DNA from: Exobasidium rhododendri
Taxonomy: Eukaryota; Basidiomycota; Exobasidiomycetes; Exobasidiales; Exobasidiaceae
DNA: 64,000 bases
Assembly (NCBI GenBank): GCA_026210745.1
Contig: CP110631.1
Coordinates: forward strand, 558,001-622,000
Direction of reading: 5' to 3'
Part shown: positions 22,688 through 33,702 of the stretch, piece after piece
How positions within the stretch are numbered: position 1 is the first letter of the stretch
Layout: every line of letters begins with the position of its first letter
Program-made: the position numbers and the translations under genes
Notes under the pieces: model-generated
What the model was told of the DNA's origin: nothing
Database searches by the model: none
The model's input: the letters and a program-made list of their open reading frames with translations, nothing else

Positions 22688-23489
22688 ATGGCGACAAATA
22701 TCACATTCCACGAAGGACACGTCACCTACGACGAAAGGTGTTCTCTTCTCAATCAAAAGGGAGCAACTCTCTGGCTTACCGGGTTGTCTGCTTCTGGTAA
22801 ATCGACGATTGCTACTGCCTTGGAGCAACACCTTCTACACCAAAACGTATCCGCATTCCGATTGGATGGGGACAATATCAGATTCGGTCTCAATAAGGAT
22901 CTAGGATTCAGCCCCAAGGACCGCGAGGAGAACATCCGACGAATCGCAGAGGTGTGTACTGGGTGGAATGTGCCTTCTTCTGATTTCGACTCCGAAAAAC
23001 AGCTTCTTACTCTTTCCTTTTTCGTGGTCTTGCCTCTTCCTCCTCTACTAAATTTACATCGCAGGTCTCTCTCCTTTTCTCTTCGTCGACAGCATTGACC
23101 ATCACGTCGTTCATTTCGCCATACAAAGCAGACCGGGACCTTGCTAGAAAGCTGCACAACGATGCGAAGCCTTCGTTGCCTTTCATTGAAGTGTACATCG
23201 ATGCAAGCGTCGAAGAGTGTGAGAAGCGAGATCCAAAGGGCCTTTACAAGAAAGCACGAGCAGGGGAAATCAAAGGTGAGTCTCCACTTCGTGCTTCCAG
23301 GTAAGGAATATTGATCCCCCTTCCTTACCTTTACCCCTCTTTCTAGAATTCACTGGTATCTCGGCACCTTATGAAGCCCCCGAAAAGGCAGAAATTCACA
23401 TTGATGCTGGCAAAACATCAGTCGAAGAGAGCGTCAAGATCATCACAGAGTACTTGGTCCAGAAGGGCCTCGTCAATATCAAAGCGTAA
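22688..23489 (+). CDS. MET14: Adenylylsulfate (APS) kinase
   Basis: APS kinase phosphorylates APS to PAPS in sulfate assimilation. Exons 22688-22951, 23065-23275 and 23347-23489 join to exactly 206 codons. The Walker A motif is GLSASGKST at residues 33-41. [18 protein letters not shown] and [10 protein letters not shown] are the APS-binding segments, [13 protein letters not shown] the Walker B-like region, and [18 protein letters not shown] the C-terminal signature. The length is typical for the stand-alone fungal enzyme. It converges on the HAD gene, with stop codons 37 bp apart. Confidence 0.97.
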
Positions 23490-23526
23490 AATGCTAATTA
23501 GCCACACGATGCAATAGAATGCACAA

Positions 23527-24789
23527 TTACAAGCGGCTACCGCCTCTCCTTTCACTCTGCAGCCTCGCCTCCTCTGCCCTCACATCCTCTTCGTCGATCA
23601 GGGTCATCCCTACCGCCCTTTCCAGCTCTCTGATGGCAGGTAATGAAGATTGTGATCCAACACCTGCGAGCGAAGGACGCACCACAACCATCAGTGATTG
23701 CTATTCTCTCAAAGTCCTGCACCCAACTCACGAATAGTGTGAATGCCGATCGCTTGTGCTGCTTTGAGATTTCTGGCGAGAGAGTGTGTGTGGATGTGCG
23801 TGATCGCAGCGAGCCTCAGTCTGAGTACACGTGTGAACGGGCACCATTCTCATACTCACATGCCAATATCATCGAGGAACACCACCTCTTTCGGCTCTAC
23901 CTTGAGCAAGTCGAGGGCATACCTGTAGAAGCCTTCTTCTGGTTTCCTCATACCAACAACGGCACTCTCTATATAATGATCAAACAAGTTTCGAATCGTT
24001 TGTGTTCCTTTTCCAAATCCTAGGTGCTCCAATTCTTCCTCCAGCGAAGGAGCCTTCTTTCCATCCTTTCCTGATCCCACTGTTTGCGGCGGTGAGAAAT
24101 TATTCGTCAGGGCAGCCAGCTTGAACTTCCCGCTCGCTCGAAGTCGCTTGATGGCGTTCACAATCTTCCTGTCAGGTTGGATTGTTTGCTTCATCATCAG
24201 ACCGAACAGCTGTGGAAGACAATTATTCAAGTGGAGGAATCTTAGTCAAAAGAGACCTACTGCATCCTGCTCCGTTCAGCTGCTCACTTCTCTTCCATCC
24301 ACGCTGAGCGTAGTCGGTAGTCGCGGAACAGCTGACAGATGGTCGGTCATCAGCGAATGCCAGTCTCTACCAAGAGCTTTGCTACTCACTCTGGTTTCTA
24401 GATTTGCAAAACTTGGTGTAATATGCGTTGAGCTTGTCTACCTGACTCAATTCAGCACCGAAATCGTGGTAGAAGGTGTACATATCTATCTCCGACCTCT
24501 CCAGTCTCTATTATGAAGGACGACGGTCAGTCTTCCTTTACCTGTCAAGACCATTGTCCCCCCCTCCTCACCGGAAAGGCACCCCCTTTGCCAATGGAGG
24601 TGATGGCTACATTGATGTAGTTGAAGGGCAACTCCTTGCTCTTTTCGTATCTGTTGATGCTGTTAGCTGCATTGAACTTTCCTTCTCCCATCGACTCGCC
24701 CACTATACGCACTCGTTTATGCCGACCAGAGGTGAGCCTACGACGACGCCTCCCACGTCGAAGATGACTACCTTTGGCACCTCGCTCAT
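23527..24789 (-). CDS. HAD-superfamily hydrolase (sEH N-domain / ACAD10 type)
   Basis: Read in about six exons from the ATG at 24789. The N-terminus KVVIFDVGGVVVGSP carries HAD motif I. Later segments are FNYINVAITSIGKGGAF, YTFYHDFGAELSQVDKLN, LAALTNNFSPP (motif II), MRKPEEGFYRYAL with the motif III Lys, and EVVFLDDIG (motif IV) followed by NLKAAQAIGIHTI. This order is that of the phosphatase domain of soluble epoxide hydrolase and ACAD10. The protein appears to end in GSRL, a weak PTS1-like tripeptide. Substrate unknown. Small inner exons are approximate. Confidence 0.83.
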
Positions 24790-25469
24790 TATTATATTAC
24801 GGAGAGGGCGAAGTCCTGGTCCGAGCCACCGATCAGCCTTTAATTCGTTGGTTCTATGCATTGCACTATTCTAATGAGCGATGATTTATGTTGTTGAAGC
24901 TGTTATAAAAATTTCAAGATTTGTATCACCGGGTAGGGAAGTTGAAAGGCAACTTGGAACCTGTCGAATCTCTCTCTACCTGCAGATACAAAGCCCCCAC
25001 AAAGAAAGACGACGCGTTAGTAATAATTCGGGCGCTTGTGCCTGTCTACATCCTTCTTTTTGGTGAAAAGATACAATCCCCGCAACTGTTCCATCTTACT
25101 TTTGAATTTCAGTACGGCATACTAAGGCAAATTTCACGACATGCTTTGTATTCGACGCCAGTGACCCCATAATCGTATTCGTCCCTGTACTTGATCAGAA
25201 AACATAAGCAGAGTTCTACCTTTCTCCAACGTCCACCCCCCCTTTGCTATTCCCGCCATCCCTCAGTGCGATACGCTCGCCGTCCCGACTGCTTTCTCCT
25301 CGCCTGGGAAATAAGCTGCTCATCACACTTCAACATTCCCTTTTCTTGTTCCTTTAAGAGCTCATCAAGCAAAGTTTACCGGCAAGTGTACAAAGCGAAA
25401 GAGATTCGGGAAAACAACAAACGACGAAAAGATAAAACAAAACCCCGCACCCACAATACGCGGACAACT
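24790..25469. other. Divergent intergenic region
   Basis: About 680 bp between the HAD gene and the four-helix membrane protein gene. The right part (25200-25469) is pyrimidine-rich then A-rich, as in a fungal 5' UTR. I find no gene here. Confidence 0.45.
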
Positions 25470-26399
25470 ATGACGGCGTCCATCAATCCTCTCTTGCTGG
25501 AATTGCCATTGCACTTGGCTGCATTAGGATTCGCTGCTGCCATGACGGGTCTAGCAGGCTCGCACATTCATCAAATGAGTTCTGTGATGGACAAGATGAA
25601 CCATCAAAGCTCGTATCCAGGCTTTGTCAACCTGGAAGTGACTGATATGCTGAAAGTAGATCTTGCGATAGTGATCATCGGTGCTGTTCAATTTGCATTC
25701 AGTGGTTTTGCTCTACTCATGTCGTGTGAACAATTCAAGGCAAGACGAGGAGAATACAGTGGAAAGGGAACAGGTGCTTGGTTGGTCGTCGGACTGGGTC
25801 AATTTGTCCTCTTGGGCGCATGGACAGGTTCAGTAGCGGCATACACTGCCTTTGCCGTCATGAAGGAATGGTACTTCACAGAGGGATCCACTTATTCGCA
25901 ACCCTTCGATCAGAATCACGCTATCTATCTGCGTCAAATTGCAACGTGAGTACAGGCAGAAGGAGGGGGGGTTTACACAGAGAGGGAGAGAGAAAAGGTG
26001 TTGACGAACCTTACTTGTTCGCAGCTTTATTACGCAGCAGACATCTCAGAATCTCCACATTGGCACTGGAAGTGGTGCGACGATCTTTGGCTTCGATTTG
26101 GGTGATTGGGACGTCTCTACCCTTGCACAGGCCAATGCCGTCGTCAACCAGACAAAGTACCTCGACATTTTCAGCTGGAAGGCTGCGGTTGCCGTTGGGT
26201 GGGTCCAGGTGGGCACTACATTCCTGGTCACCGTTGTGCACTTTGCCTTGCCATTTGGTGAGTGTGTTGTTCGTGCGAATTAATGCTTATTCCGCTGACA
26301 TGTCCGCTCCTCTCCATTCGATGAACAGTGTGGAAAGCTCTCGGCCTTACTCGACAACCCCGCGAAAAGGGCACCACAAAGTACAACGACCTCATGTGA
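25470..26399 (+). CDS. Four-helix membrane protein, family not recognised
   Basis: Exons 25470-25945, 26025-26257 and 26329-26399 join to 260 codons. Four hydrophobic stretches are visible: residues 9-30 (HLAALGFAAAMTGLAGSHI), 62-88 (LAIVIIGAVQFAFSGFALL), 103-128 (LVVGLGQFVLLGAWTGSVAAY) and about 210-235 (VAVGWVQVGTTFLVTVVHFA). The long loop between helices 3 and 4 has GSGATIFGFDLGDWDVSTL. The layout recalls tetraspan proteins, but I see no CCG motif and do not assign it. The C-terminus is short and polar. Confidence 0.75.
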
Positions 26400-26619
26400 T
26401 GAGCCAAAGACTATGCCTCTCCCTCTCTCTCTCTCATTGCTTGTGGCTCTTTTCAAGCTGATACCTCTCCTTTCGCTTCTACTGCTCCTCTTTCTCTCGT
26501 TGAACTCTATTCACGCTGTTGTACTATCTGCTGTTGCGGTCCTTGATCGCCCTATATCTTTCCCCCCTTTCCCAATAAAAGTCAAAGGGCAATACGTTGC
26601 CTCCTTCTGAACACGATGT

Positions 26620-28278
26620 TTACGCCCAAGAATCTAGCCCACCAGCCTCCTCGTTCTGAGCACCCTTTGGTAACAGATTGTTCTTTATCCTCCCTCGGTC
26701 ACCCCATCCTCTCCTTGCCACCAATTCTCCCACCATCTCAGCTATGGCTAAGGACGAGGTAAGACCGGGCGATTCGATTCCGCAAAGGGTGATCATGCTA
26801 GCTGCTCCTGCCTTGTCTGTATTGCCTACAAAGATCTCTTCATGAGACTGTTTCAGGTTACTCCAATCAAAGGCTTCTTGCCAGACTGCCTGCGTGTGAA
26901 GATCTTTTGCTTGATGATACAAAACCCCAAAGTCTTTGAAGGATCCTCCTGGACCTGTCAACTTTGGACGGATTCCTGCGTAATCAGGTGACAGGCCTTC
27001 CAATTTCAGACCAGGCAAGAAAGATGTGACACTCTCATGCATCGCTTTCAATCTGTCTTCTTCGGGTGTTTGATTGAGTGTCAGAGGGCTTGGTGATAGT
27101 GCCGTTAGATTGTTCTTCAACCACCAGTCTGATTCGTTTTCAGCTGACTCTGGAGGAAAGAGCCAACCCGTATCTGGTCCAAATCGGATGTTGCCATCTA
27201 GTGATAGAGTCAAGTGCGTTCCGAGACCTTGATGTCCGTGGCCATCTTTCGATGAGCCCATATCCGGCAAAGGATAGATGAGTCGTTGGATGTTGCTGAC
27301 TCCTCCTTTGGCTTTCGAGTAGCTAGCATAGTTGCCTTTGCTATACCAACAGCCTATGCCCTTGCCAGCGTCGCCTGTCCCAAAGAAACCGCCCTTTAGC
27401 AGGGTATTCAGGGTAGCAGGCCCATTCAGACCACTAGCATTGATGACATGTTTGGCCAGCAAGGAGTCGACCTCGCCTTCCGTTTCCGTCTCTACGATCC
27501 ATCCTTGCACTCCCTTTGTAGACAGAGGCCGCAGACCCACCACCTTGGTATCGTAAACAATCTCTGCACTCTCGCTGTCCAGTGTTTGCCTTTCCAGCAT
27601 CGCCATCAATTCATGGCTACTGACGATCCCTGTTCGGCTACTATCCAGCGTCCAGCCAACTTCCGATCCAAGATCTGGCTCAAGCTCCCTCGCTACATCG
27701 CCCGAGATCACTCGCACAGGCGGTGGCTTACGTTGCCCTGATATGAGAGCGCCCAGATTCTTTGAGGTGTCGTTCAGTGCTTGTAGATGGCTAATAATTC
27801 CCTCTAGATATTCTCTCGACGACTTGGTACCAACAACAAGCTTCCCAGTCTGCTCATATGGCACACCGTACTCTTCACAGTAGCTATACAGGAGCTCCCT
27901 CCCCCTAAGACATAAGTTCGTCTTGAGCGAATTGGGTGGGTAGTGAAGTCCTGCATGTATGACCTCTGAGTTACGAGAGGATGTCTCTTGTCCGGGATGT
28001 TTGTGACGCTCCACCACGAAGGTGGACTTGTCAGGGTGCTGATTTGCTAGCTGTCTTGCTATAGCAAGTCCCACCACTCCTCCTCCGATGATCAAATGAT
28101 CCACCCGAGTGTCGGGTATTTGTGCTTGTGCCTCACTGCTTGACTCAGAGGAAGCTGCTGCCTTGTGATGGCGTGGCAGTGTCGGATAGTATGGAGGAAT
28201 TGACGTCTCTGATCTCTTCACTGCCGAGGAAGAAGAGAACGTCCTCCGACTATTACGATGCACAATCGCACGCAGCAT
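26620..28278 (-). CDS. Mitochondrial L-2-hydroxyglutarate dehydrogenase (FAD)
   Basis: L2HGDH oxidises the side product L-2-hydroxyglutarate back to 2-oxoglutarate. Single exon of 552 aa. The first 40 residues are Arg/Ser-rich (HRNSRRTFSSSSAVKRS), a likely mitochondrial presequence. HLIIGGGVVGLAIARQLA is the FAD dinucleotide fold. QETSSRNSEVIHAGLHYP is the family signature with the His used in flavin binding. VINASGLNGPATL and GIRPKLTGPGGSFKDF lie further on, and the end GIESPGLTSSLAIAEMV completes the DAO fold. It is a little longer than usual because of a Ser/Glu-rich linker after the presequence. Confidence 0.93.
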   Translation of the reverse strand: MLRAIVHRNSRRTFSSSSAVKRSETSIPPYYPTLPRHHKAAASSESSSEAQAQIPDTRVDHLIIGGGVVGLAIARQLANQHPDKSTFVVERHKHPGQETSSRNSEVIHAGLHYPPNSLKTNLCLRGRELLYSYCEEYGVPYEQTGKLVVGTKSSREYLEGIISHLQALNDTSKNLGALISGQRKPPPVRVISGDVARELEPDLGSEVGWTLDSSRTGIVSSHELMAMLERQTLDSESAEIVYDTKVVGLRPLSTKGVQGWIVETETEGEVDSLLAKHVINASGLNGPATLNTLLKGGFFGTGDAGKGIGCWYSKGNYASYSKAKGGVSNIQRLIYPLPDMGSSKDGHGHQGLGTHLTLSLDGNIRFGPDTGWLFPPESAENESDWWLKNNLTALSPSPLTLNQTPEEDRLKAMHESVTSFLPGLKLEGLSPDYAGIRPKLTGPGGSFKDFGVLYHQAKDLHTQAVWQEAFDWSNLKQSHEEIFVGNTDKAGAASMITLCGIESPGLTSSLAIAEMVGELVARRGWGDRGRIKNNLLPKGAQNEEAGGLDSWA

Positions 28279-28614
28279 GTCTACCCTTCCCTTTTCCCTT
28301 GCCTACTGGAGGTCGACGTAACCTAGACTAGATGTGTTTGTATAACAAAAGAAGTACTGTACATCTTGCCCCCAGTCAGACAGATTGGCCTGCAAGACTC
28401 TCGCACGGTCGTCTGCCTTGCCGTCCACGCGCAAGCTTTTCCGACGTGCACCCCGATAGTCGGAACCGTCGCTCCCTCTTTCTTCCTTTTTCTCTCATAC
28501 TGTTTGCTCGTCTCCCTCCGCCGTTCTCATTGGTGTCCCATCACCAATCTCTATTCCCCTTCTTAGTCTTCCTTCTTCTTCATTGCTCTCCGTTGCCTCT
28601 GCTCATTCTATAAA
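28279..28614. promoter_or_regulatory. Bidirectional promoter region
   Basis: These 336 bp separate the starts of the L2HGDH gene and the TRIC-like gene. The right half is a long pyrimidine tract (28470-28600) leading into the plus-strand ATG. No TATA box is obvious. Confidence 0.4.
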
Positions 28615-29554
28615 ATGGCTGCTCACATTCTGGCACCCATTGCCCAGCTCAATACTGCCCTGCTCACGACACTGGTCCACCCGTCTTTCTTCCCCTATCC
28701 GCTCCTCTCCACCTTACATGCCGGAAGAGTATCGCTCGTGCACAGAGCACTGAGCAGATCAGCATACGACAAGCTCAAACTGAGTGAAAGAAAACAGATC
28801 ACTTGGGCCTACGATCTTGCTGGCTTTCTCATAATGGTGAGAGTCTCAGACTTTTGTGGTGGAGAGCTGAGTATAAAGGGCTGACATTGATGCACAGGCC
28901 TGGGGAGGGGCATTCCTGACCAGCTTCATTCTAGGGCAGCCACCGATACAACTACTCTCGATACGACCACTTGTCAATTACGCCTCTGTTCACTACTTCC
29001 TCATGTTCGCTTTCCAGTTCATCTCACCACCTACCGCAAAGACAGTCGACACGACAATGGTACTGATTGACGGGGTCATGCGCATGCAGGCCGTCATAGG
29101 CAGTATCGGACTGGCAGTGAACAGCAGTCATGCAGCTATTCGCGGTAGTCTGCTCATTCAAGTACTCTTGGGAACAGTAGGAGCTACCGGAGGCGGTCAA
29201 CTGGCTGGCTTTCTTGGCATTCATTCTCCTCTTGGATGGTCACTACAGACTCCACCGGTCCTCCGAGCAACTTCGATCGTAGAAGTCATTGACGTCTGGA
29301 TGGCTTTCATCTGTTCGCTGTTGTATGGTGTCACGACACTATCTCATCCGTCCTACAGTCCAGCTCTTGCTGTATTTTATGACAACGGCGAGAAACCTCT
29401 CTTCTCTCCTCTAGGGGCGAGAGCTGCCTGCTCGCTCGTCTTCGCTGCCGGATTTGCCTACCGGGCGACCGTGCTACATTGGCTGTCTGGGACCAAAGTC
29501 GACACGAAAGTTAAAGTCAACGGAAATACCAAGAGTATTGCAGCTCGACGATGA
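28615..29554 (+). CDS. TRIC-type intracellular cation channel-like protein
   Basis: Exons 28615-28836 and 28898-29554 join in phase 0 to 292 aa. The order of features resembles TRIC (TMEM38) channels: a first helical region, WGGAFLTSFILGQPPIQLL (TRIC: GGxxxxxLLxxPP), YASVHYFLMFAFQFISP, a repeat-like VIGSIGLAVNSSHAAIRGSLL, GTVGATGGGQLAGF matching the Gly-rich helix of the second repeat, and two more hydrophobic segments. TRIC proteins form trimeric K+ channels of the ER. No basic KEV-R motif is clear, so I call it TRIC-like by pattern only. Confidence 0.6.
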
Positions 29555-30084
29555 TCAAAATAAGGAGAAGAAAAAGAAAAGACCCGGTCCCCTCTGACAT
29601 CAGGACTGCACTAAGAACACAAGAGCCGGATTGCGGGGTTTCAAGTCAGCACACGCATACAAATGCAGTCATGTTATTGTTATTCGAACTTAAAGCGTAG
29701 TCTCCCTCTAATTCGGTTTTCAAATCGAAGAAAGAACATCCCCACAATCGCGTTACAAATGCCTCAATAGAATTAAAAGCGACGGGCTTTCATAATTGAT
29801 GTTTTCTTTTTCCCATCATAGCCCCATTTCCAAATTCACAAACCCACCAGCAATTCGTGGTGCGAACAGATCCTTTTTCTCCTTGAGCATCATTCCCTGA
29901 TCGACTTTCATCATTTCGTGACTTCTTTGCCCGCTGCACCTTCCATTCAACTTACCTCAATCGCTCCCCGTGTTGCTAGTCCTCGTCAACAAGGCTCTTT
30001 CGCTCAAGCAGAAACTTCAATCTATCAGTCTTTGCTCTGCATTCACAGGCCTACGTCTTCATACATCTTCATACGTCTCTTGCA
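29555..30084. other. Intergenic region
   Basis: About 530 bp, AT-rich in 29690-29830. It holds the 3' UTR of the TRIC-like gene and the promoter of the small secreted gene at 30085. No further gene seen. Confidence 0.45.
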
Positions 30085-30694
30085 ATGTTCTCCACTCTGA
30101 TTGTGCGCGGAGTGCTTCTCTCCTTCTTGGCAGTGTCTGCGGTATTGGTGAGTACAGGCATGCTGGAGCAGTGAAGTCTAACGTGTGTACTGATCCCATC
30201 GACAATCCCCTCCCAGGCTCAAGTGACTCCTTCCATCTCGACTGATCCTCTCGCTGGTTCGACATTCACCACACCCTTCTATTCACCTTCGGCTACCTTC
30301 ACATACACATCTACATTCCCAAGTGCAGCGTCTAAGACACTTGTGACGATATCAGGCACTGCAGGGCCTTCACCAGCGACAGGCTCTTATGCATTCACCT
30401 ACAGCGCACCCGTCGTCTCACAGACAGCAACGCCACTCTCTAGCCTGTACAGTAGCTTGGCTGCAGCCGGAGAGCCCACAGCCTTCACCAGTGCGTTTCA
30501 ACCAGATACTGGCAATGGCTTCCAGGTGAGTTGAAGACAATTGAGAGTGGGGAATCGCAACATGCTTGTTCACTGAGACGCCTTCACTCTTTGCCTCGTA
30601 GATTGTCGACAGTGCTTCCAGTATACAGCAATCACTCCAAGCTGTCGTCTTCACAGCGATATTCGGAGCAGTCGTAGGCGCCTTCTACCTCTGA
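30085..30694 (+). CDS. Small Ser/Thr-rich secreted protein, probably GPI-anchored
   Basis: Exons 30085-30147, 30217-30525 and 30602-30694 join in phase 0 to 154 aa. Residues 1-22 are a signal peptide (LIVRGVLLSFLAVSAVL). The middle is Ser, Thr, Pro and Ala-rich with no Cys (TFTTPFYSPSATFTYTSTF), typical of a heavily O-mannosylated stalk. The C-terminus ends in the hydrophobic stretch AVVFTAIFGAVVGAFYL with no charged tail, as required for GPI attachment; the omega site may be the Ser cluster in DSASSIQQS. Such proteins sit in the fungal cell wall. No family was recognised. Confidence 0.75.
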
Positions 30695-31012
30695 GTACGG
30701 GAGGAGCATATACAAGAGCTCTGTCAAGCACACAGACTCTCACATCTTTGCTTCACACAAGTATCTATCTTATACAAAGAACAAAAGTGCGCTGCCATAT
30801 ACCAAAACACCGGAAGCACCTGAAGCACCTTACTATGGACACATTCGATTTCCCCCCTCACTGCCCAGCTGTTACAGTATACTATCTCTTTGCGCTTCTC
30901 GACTCCATCGGCACTTCAGACTACATCTCTGCCACTACCTGTGTACACAAATTGCAATCGATGCTTACTGTGGTCGCGATACTATACTTTAATTGAACCT
31001 TCTCGTCTCTCC
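30695..31012. other. Convergent intergenic region
   Basis: About 320 bp between the 3' ends of the GPI-type gene and the minus-strand secreted gene. I see nothing in it beyond probable 3' UTR sequence. Confidence 0.45.
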
Positions 31013-31568
31013 TCAGTGTGGACGTGGACCATCGAGTCGAGGCGCAACGTTCCTCCAGGTCTCCTTTCCTTCACTTGCTCTTTTCAAAGCCTCTTCGAAT
31101 CGCGGATCGTAGTGTTGCGACCTGTCTGGATACGCCTGGTGCAAGGCGCTTATTTCCCTCATCGCTCTCTGCGTTGCCTTAGTTTCCTGTTGCGGAAAAG
31201 AGTCGACGTACGGTAAAGTGATCAACACAACGTCGATGCACCGTTATTCAGAACGTGTCTCGTGTACTCACAGGGCTCGGCTCATAGTCACCTCCCACGC
31301 GGTGCACGCTTTGCACCCAGTCCTCAACCGTACCCGATGGTCCACGAGGTGCTTTCTGTCTGGCCACTCTAAGTGCAAAGGACGGTAGGGAGGGCGATTG
31401 TTATATGCCGGTATTGCGCTTCTCTTCCCATGTGTCGACTCACCTTCTCGTAGTAGACACGGGACTGCTGCATTCCGTTGACTTCGAATCACCACAAGGC
31501 AGGCCGTGGACTGAGCATGCCAGGAGAAAGAGACACAGTAATACCGTCCACGGCATAGATCCCGCCAT
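31013..31568 (-). CDS. Small secreted protein, unknown family (131 aa)
   Basis: I rebuilt this from three exons: 31568-31444, 31368-31272 and 31186-31013. Phases fit exactly (AG|A, then phase 0) and total 132 codons with the stop. The first exon encodes a strong signal peptide (PWTVLLCLFLLACSVHG) followed by LPCGDSKSTECSS. The mature part reads VEDWVQSVHRVGGDYEP and then a helical, charged end (MREISALHQAYPDRSQHYD, FEEALKRASEG). Only two Cys remain in the mature protein. A TATA-like element (minus-strand TATATAG) lies about 60 bp upstream, near 31629-31635. It opens the secreted-protein cluster on this strand. Confidence 0.75.
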
Positions 31569-32364
31569 ATTCTCGGATGAAGGAGGGGAAAAGTTGATAC
31601 GATGTACGTTGGGGAGCGTTGGGGGAAGGCATGTCTATATAACCGTTTCAATCGTAGGAAGCTTGTGCCACAGTCAAGTCTCTTTGATGATCGACACTGT
31701 CGGCGTAGTAGTTAGCCCGTCAGTATTGAGCCTCATCCCTGTTCGACACGTCAAAGACATAGCCAAGCACTTTCCCAAAGTATACCTGTGAGAGCGATTT
31801 CATCGAGGAGGTGAAGACGAGGGGATTAAACTCTGCAGCCGTCGTCTCTGTCTGTAGTCTGGCCGTCGACGGTCTCTTCTCGCAAGTCTGGCATCTGCTG
31901 TGCGCATAATTTACTACTGCTACTCTGCCTACGCCCATAGTGCACCTCATTGCTGTGTCTACCTTTACTCGTACAGCAGAGGGCGACCTGGAAGATACAA
32001 ATGCGCCCGAGCAATCAGGCAGCTAAAGGTGTTTGCAGGGCGGTGCATGTGAGTCAAAACGCTTGGCACAGAGAGTAGATACTTTGCACCGAAGTGGTTT
32101 TGCGCGCATCCTCCTCGCTTCATTTAGCGAATCCGCGGTCTAACAATGCTCGAAAGTGGTCATGCTGTCCTCTTATTGCCCAAATGAAGACCTCGACCAG
32201 GATTTGCTCTTCCTCGTTTGCTCGTTCAGGCTCATGTGACACAGCCAGTGCCCAGGTCGAGATCCGATAACGAGAGAGGGCAGCGCCTAGGAAGACCTTA
32301 TAAGAAGCGAGCATCTGGAGCGAGACAGTGGAATGTAGACCTTCTACCCTTTATCTTTCCACAG
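31569..32364. other. Divergent intergenic region
   Basis: About 800 bp between two small secreted genes. The plus-strand gene has TATAAG at about 32299-32304. No credible gene was found between. Confidence 0.4.
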
Positions 32365-33177
32365 ATGAGACTAGTTTATCTCGTTCTGATTTTTGCAGCA
32401 ATCGCTGCTCACCACGTAGCCAACGGCGCTCCCGTGGGATGGAAGACGTCGTGGTTTTCTAAAAAAGGAAGCTCTTCACGGTGAGTCCTCGTATGCACCC
32501 ACCCGTACGATGCCACGTAAGGGGCGCTGTAAACTGATCCAGTACTCATAATCTAGGAATGCAATCGAAGAGCCGCCCCCACAAGAGGAGGTGAGTGCGA
32601 CATTTGCTGCCTGTGTACTTACGTGAGCGAAAAAGTGACTGACATAAAAATTCTTCATGTCAAGCCCCAGGTCGTCGAAGCACCCGTTCCTCCTGTAGCG
32701 AGAAGGCCACGTCGAACTATTATCGTAGCTCTGCCTCCAGAGGCGTCCGGACCGCAGCACAACAGAGCACTTGCCCCGACCTTGGAGACAACCATACCGC
32801 AAGGCAACAGACCATTCATGTCTGCAATGAGGCAGGCGCAGAGCGCTACCAATGAAGGACGTCAATCCGAATTTCAACAGCTCTATGATGAAGGGTTCTT
32901 CCGACGCAATGTTTTCGGAGTGTACGGATCTTCCGAAGTTCCGCGACAGTTTGCCATCAGATCTGGTGAGCCAATGATGGGAGCCCCGCTTGAAGCACCC
33001 AGACGACGAAGCAGGCAAGGCACGTCTAGAAGGCAAAGGAGACATCAAGGAGGGCAAGGTAGTGTTGAATTGAGGAACCCGATTACCAGAGAAGAGTTCG
33101 AGACTAACAATCCGGCGGGAGATTACCAACACTTTTCGGGAGAACGAGATTGGCTAGACGATTACGGCTATCCCTGA
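32365..33177 (+). CDS. Secreted protein, paralogue pair member A (218 aa)
   Basis: Exons 32365-32480, 32557-32590 and 32671-33177 join to 219 codons with the stop. The first exon encodes a signal peptide (YLVLIFAAIAAHHVANG) and then APVGWKTSWFSKKG. The mature protein has a Pro-rich start (EEPPPQEEVVEAPVPPVARRP), a central NEGRQSEFQQLYDEGFF segment, a strongly basic stretch (PRRRSRQGTSRRQRRHQGG) and the end ERDWLDDYGYP. There is no Cys in the mature part. The 116-nt first exon has the same length, phase and encoded PVGW-x-TS motif as the gene at 33703, so the two signal exons are homologous while the rest differs. Confidence 0.78.
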
Positions 33178-33702
33178 CCATCGACAAGCGGCTCAAGCAG
33201 GTTTGTGAAATGTAGGGTGGATCTGTAATTCGACCGTCTCTCGAGAATCCCGGATGTGAGAAGCACGCCAAGACTAGCTCTTTGGCTTGTGTAAGACCGC
33301 CTTTTTCTTGATGGTGGGTAGATTCTTTTATAAAGCAGTGTGATTTCCGATCTTCTCTTGCTGATTCCGTTCCTCTATACACCCACGTCCTCTTCTGTTT
33401 CACTGTCTCTGCGCCTTCTCAAATGTCTAGCGGTGCAACCCGTAAGTCAGAGGGACTTCCTTTAATAGTCTTTCTTATTCCTCGACGTCAATAGGATGCT
33501 CTTCTTCAGTTTTTGACAAGTTGTAACACAGCTTTTGCGAGGGCGTCAGGATGGAAAGGAGAAATGCGCATGAAGGCCGAATCGTACAGCCAAGGATGAA
33601 ACATTAGACGCAAGCAGTGAAAGGGGATAAAAAGGCGGATAGATTCGGACACTCTCCAGCTCCCATTTTTCATACCCTTCATCAAAGACCTGCCTAGACA
33701 CA

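Noticed and set aside
26401-26610. Plus-strand Leu-rich frame after the four-helix gene
   Set aside because: It is a translated pyrimidine-rich 3' UTR; no start context or homology.
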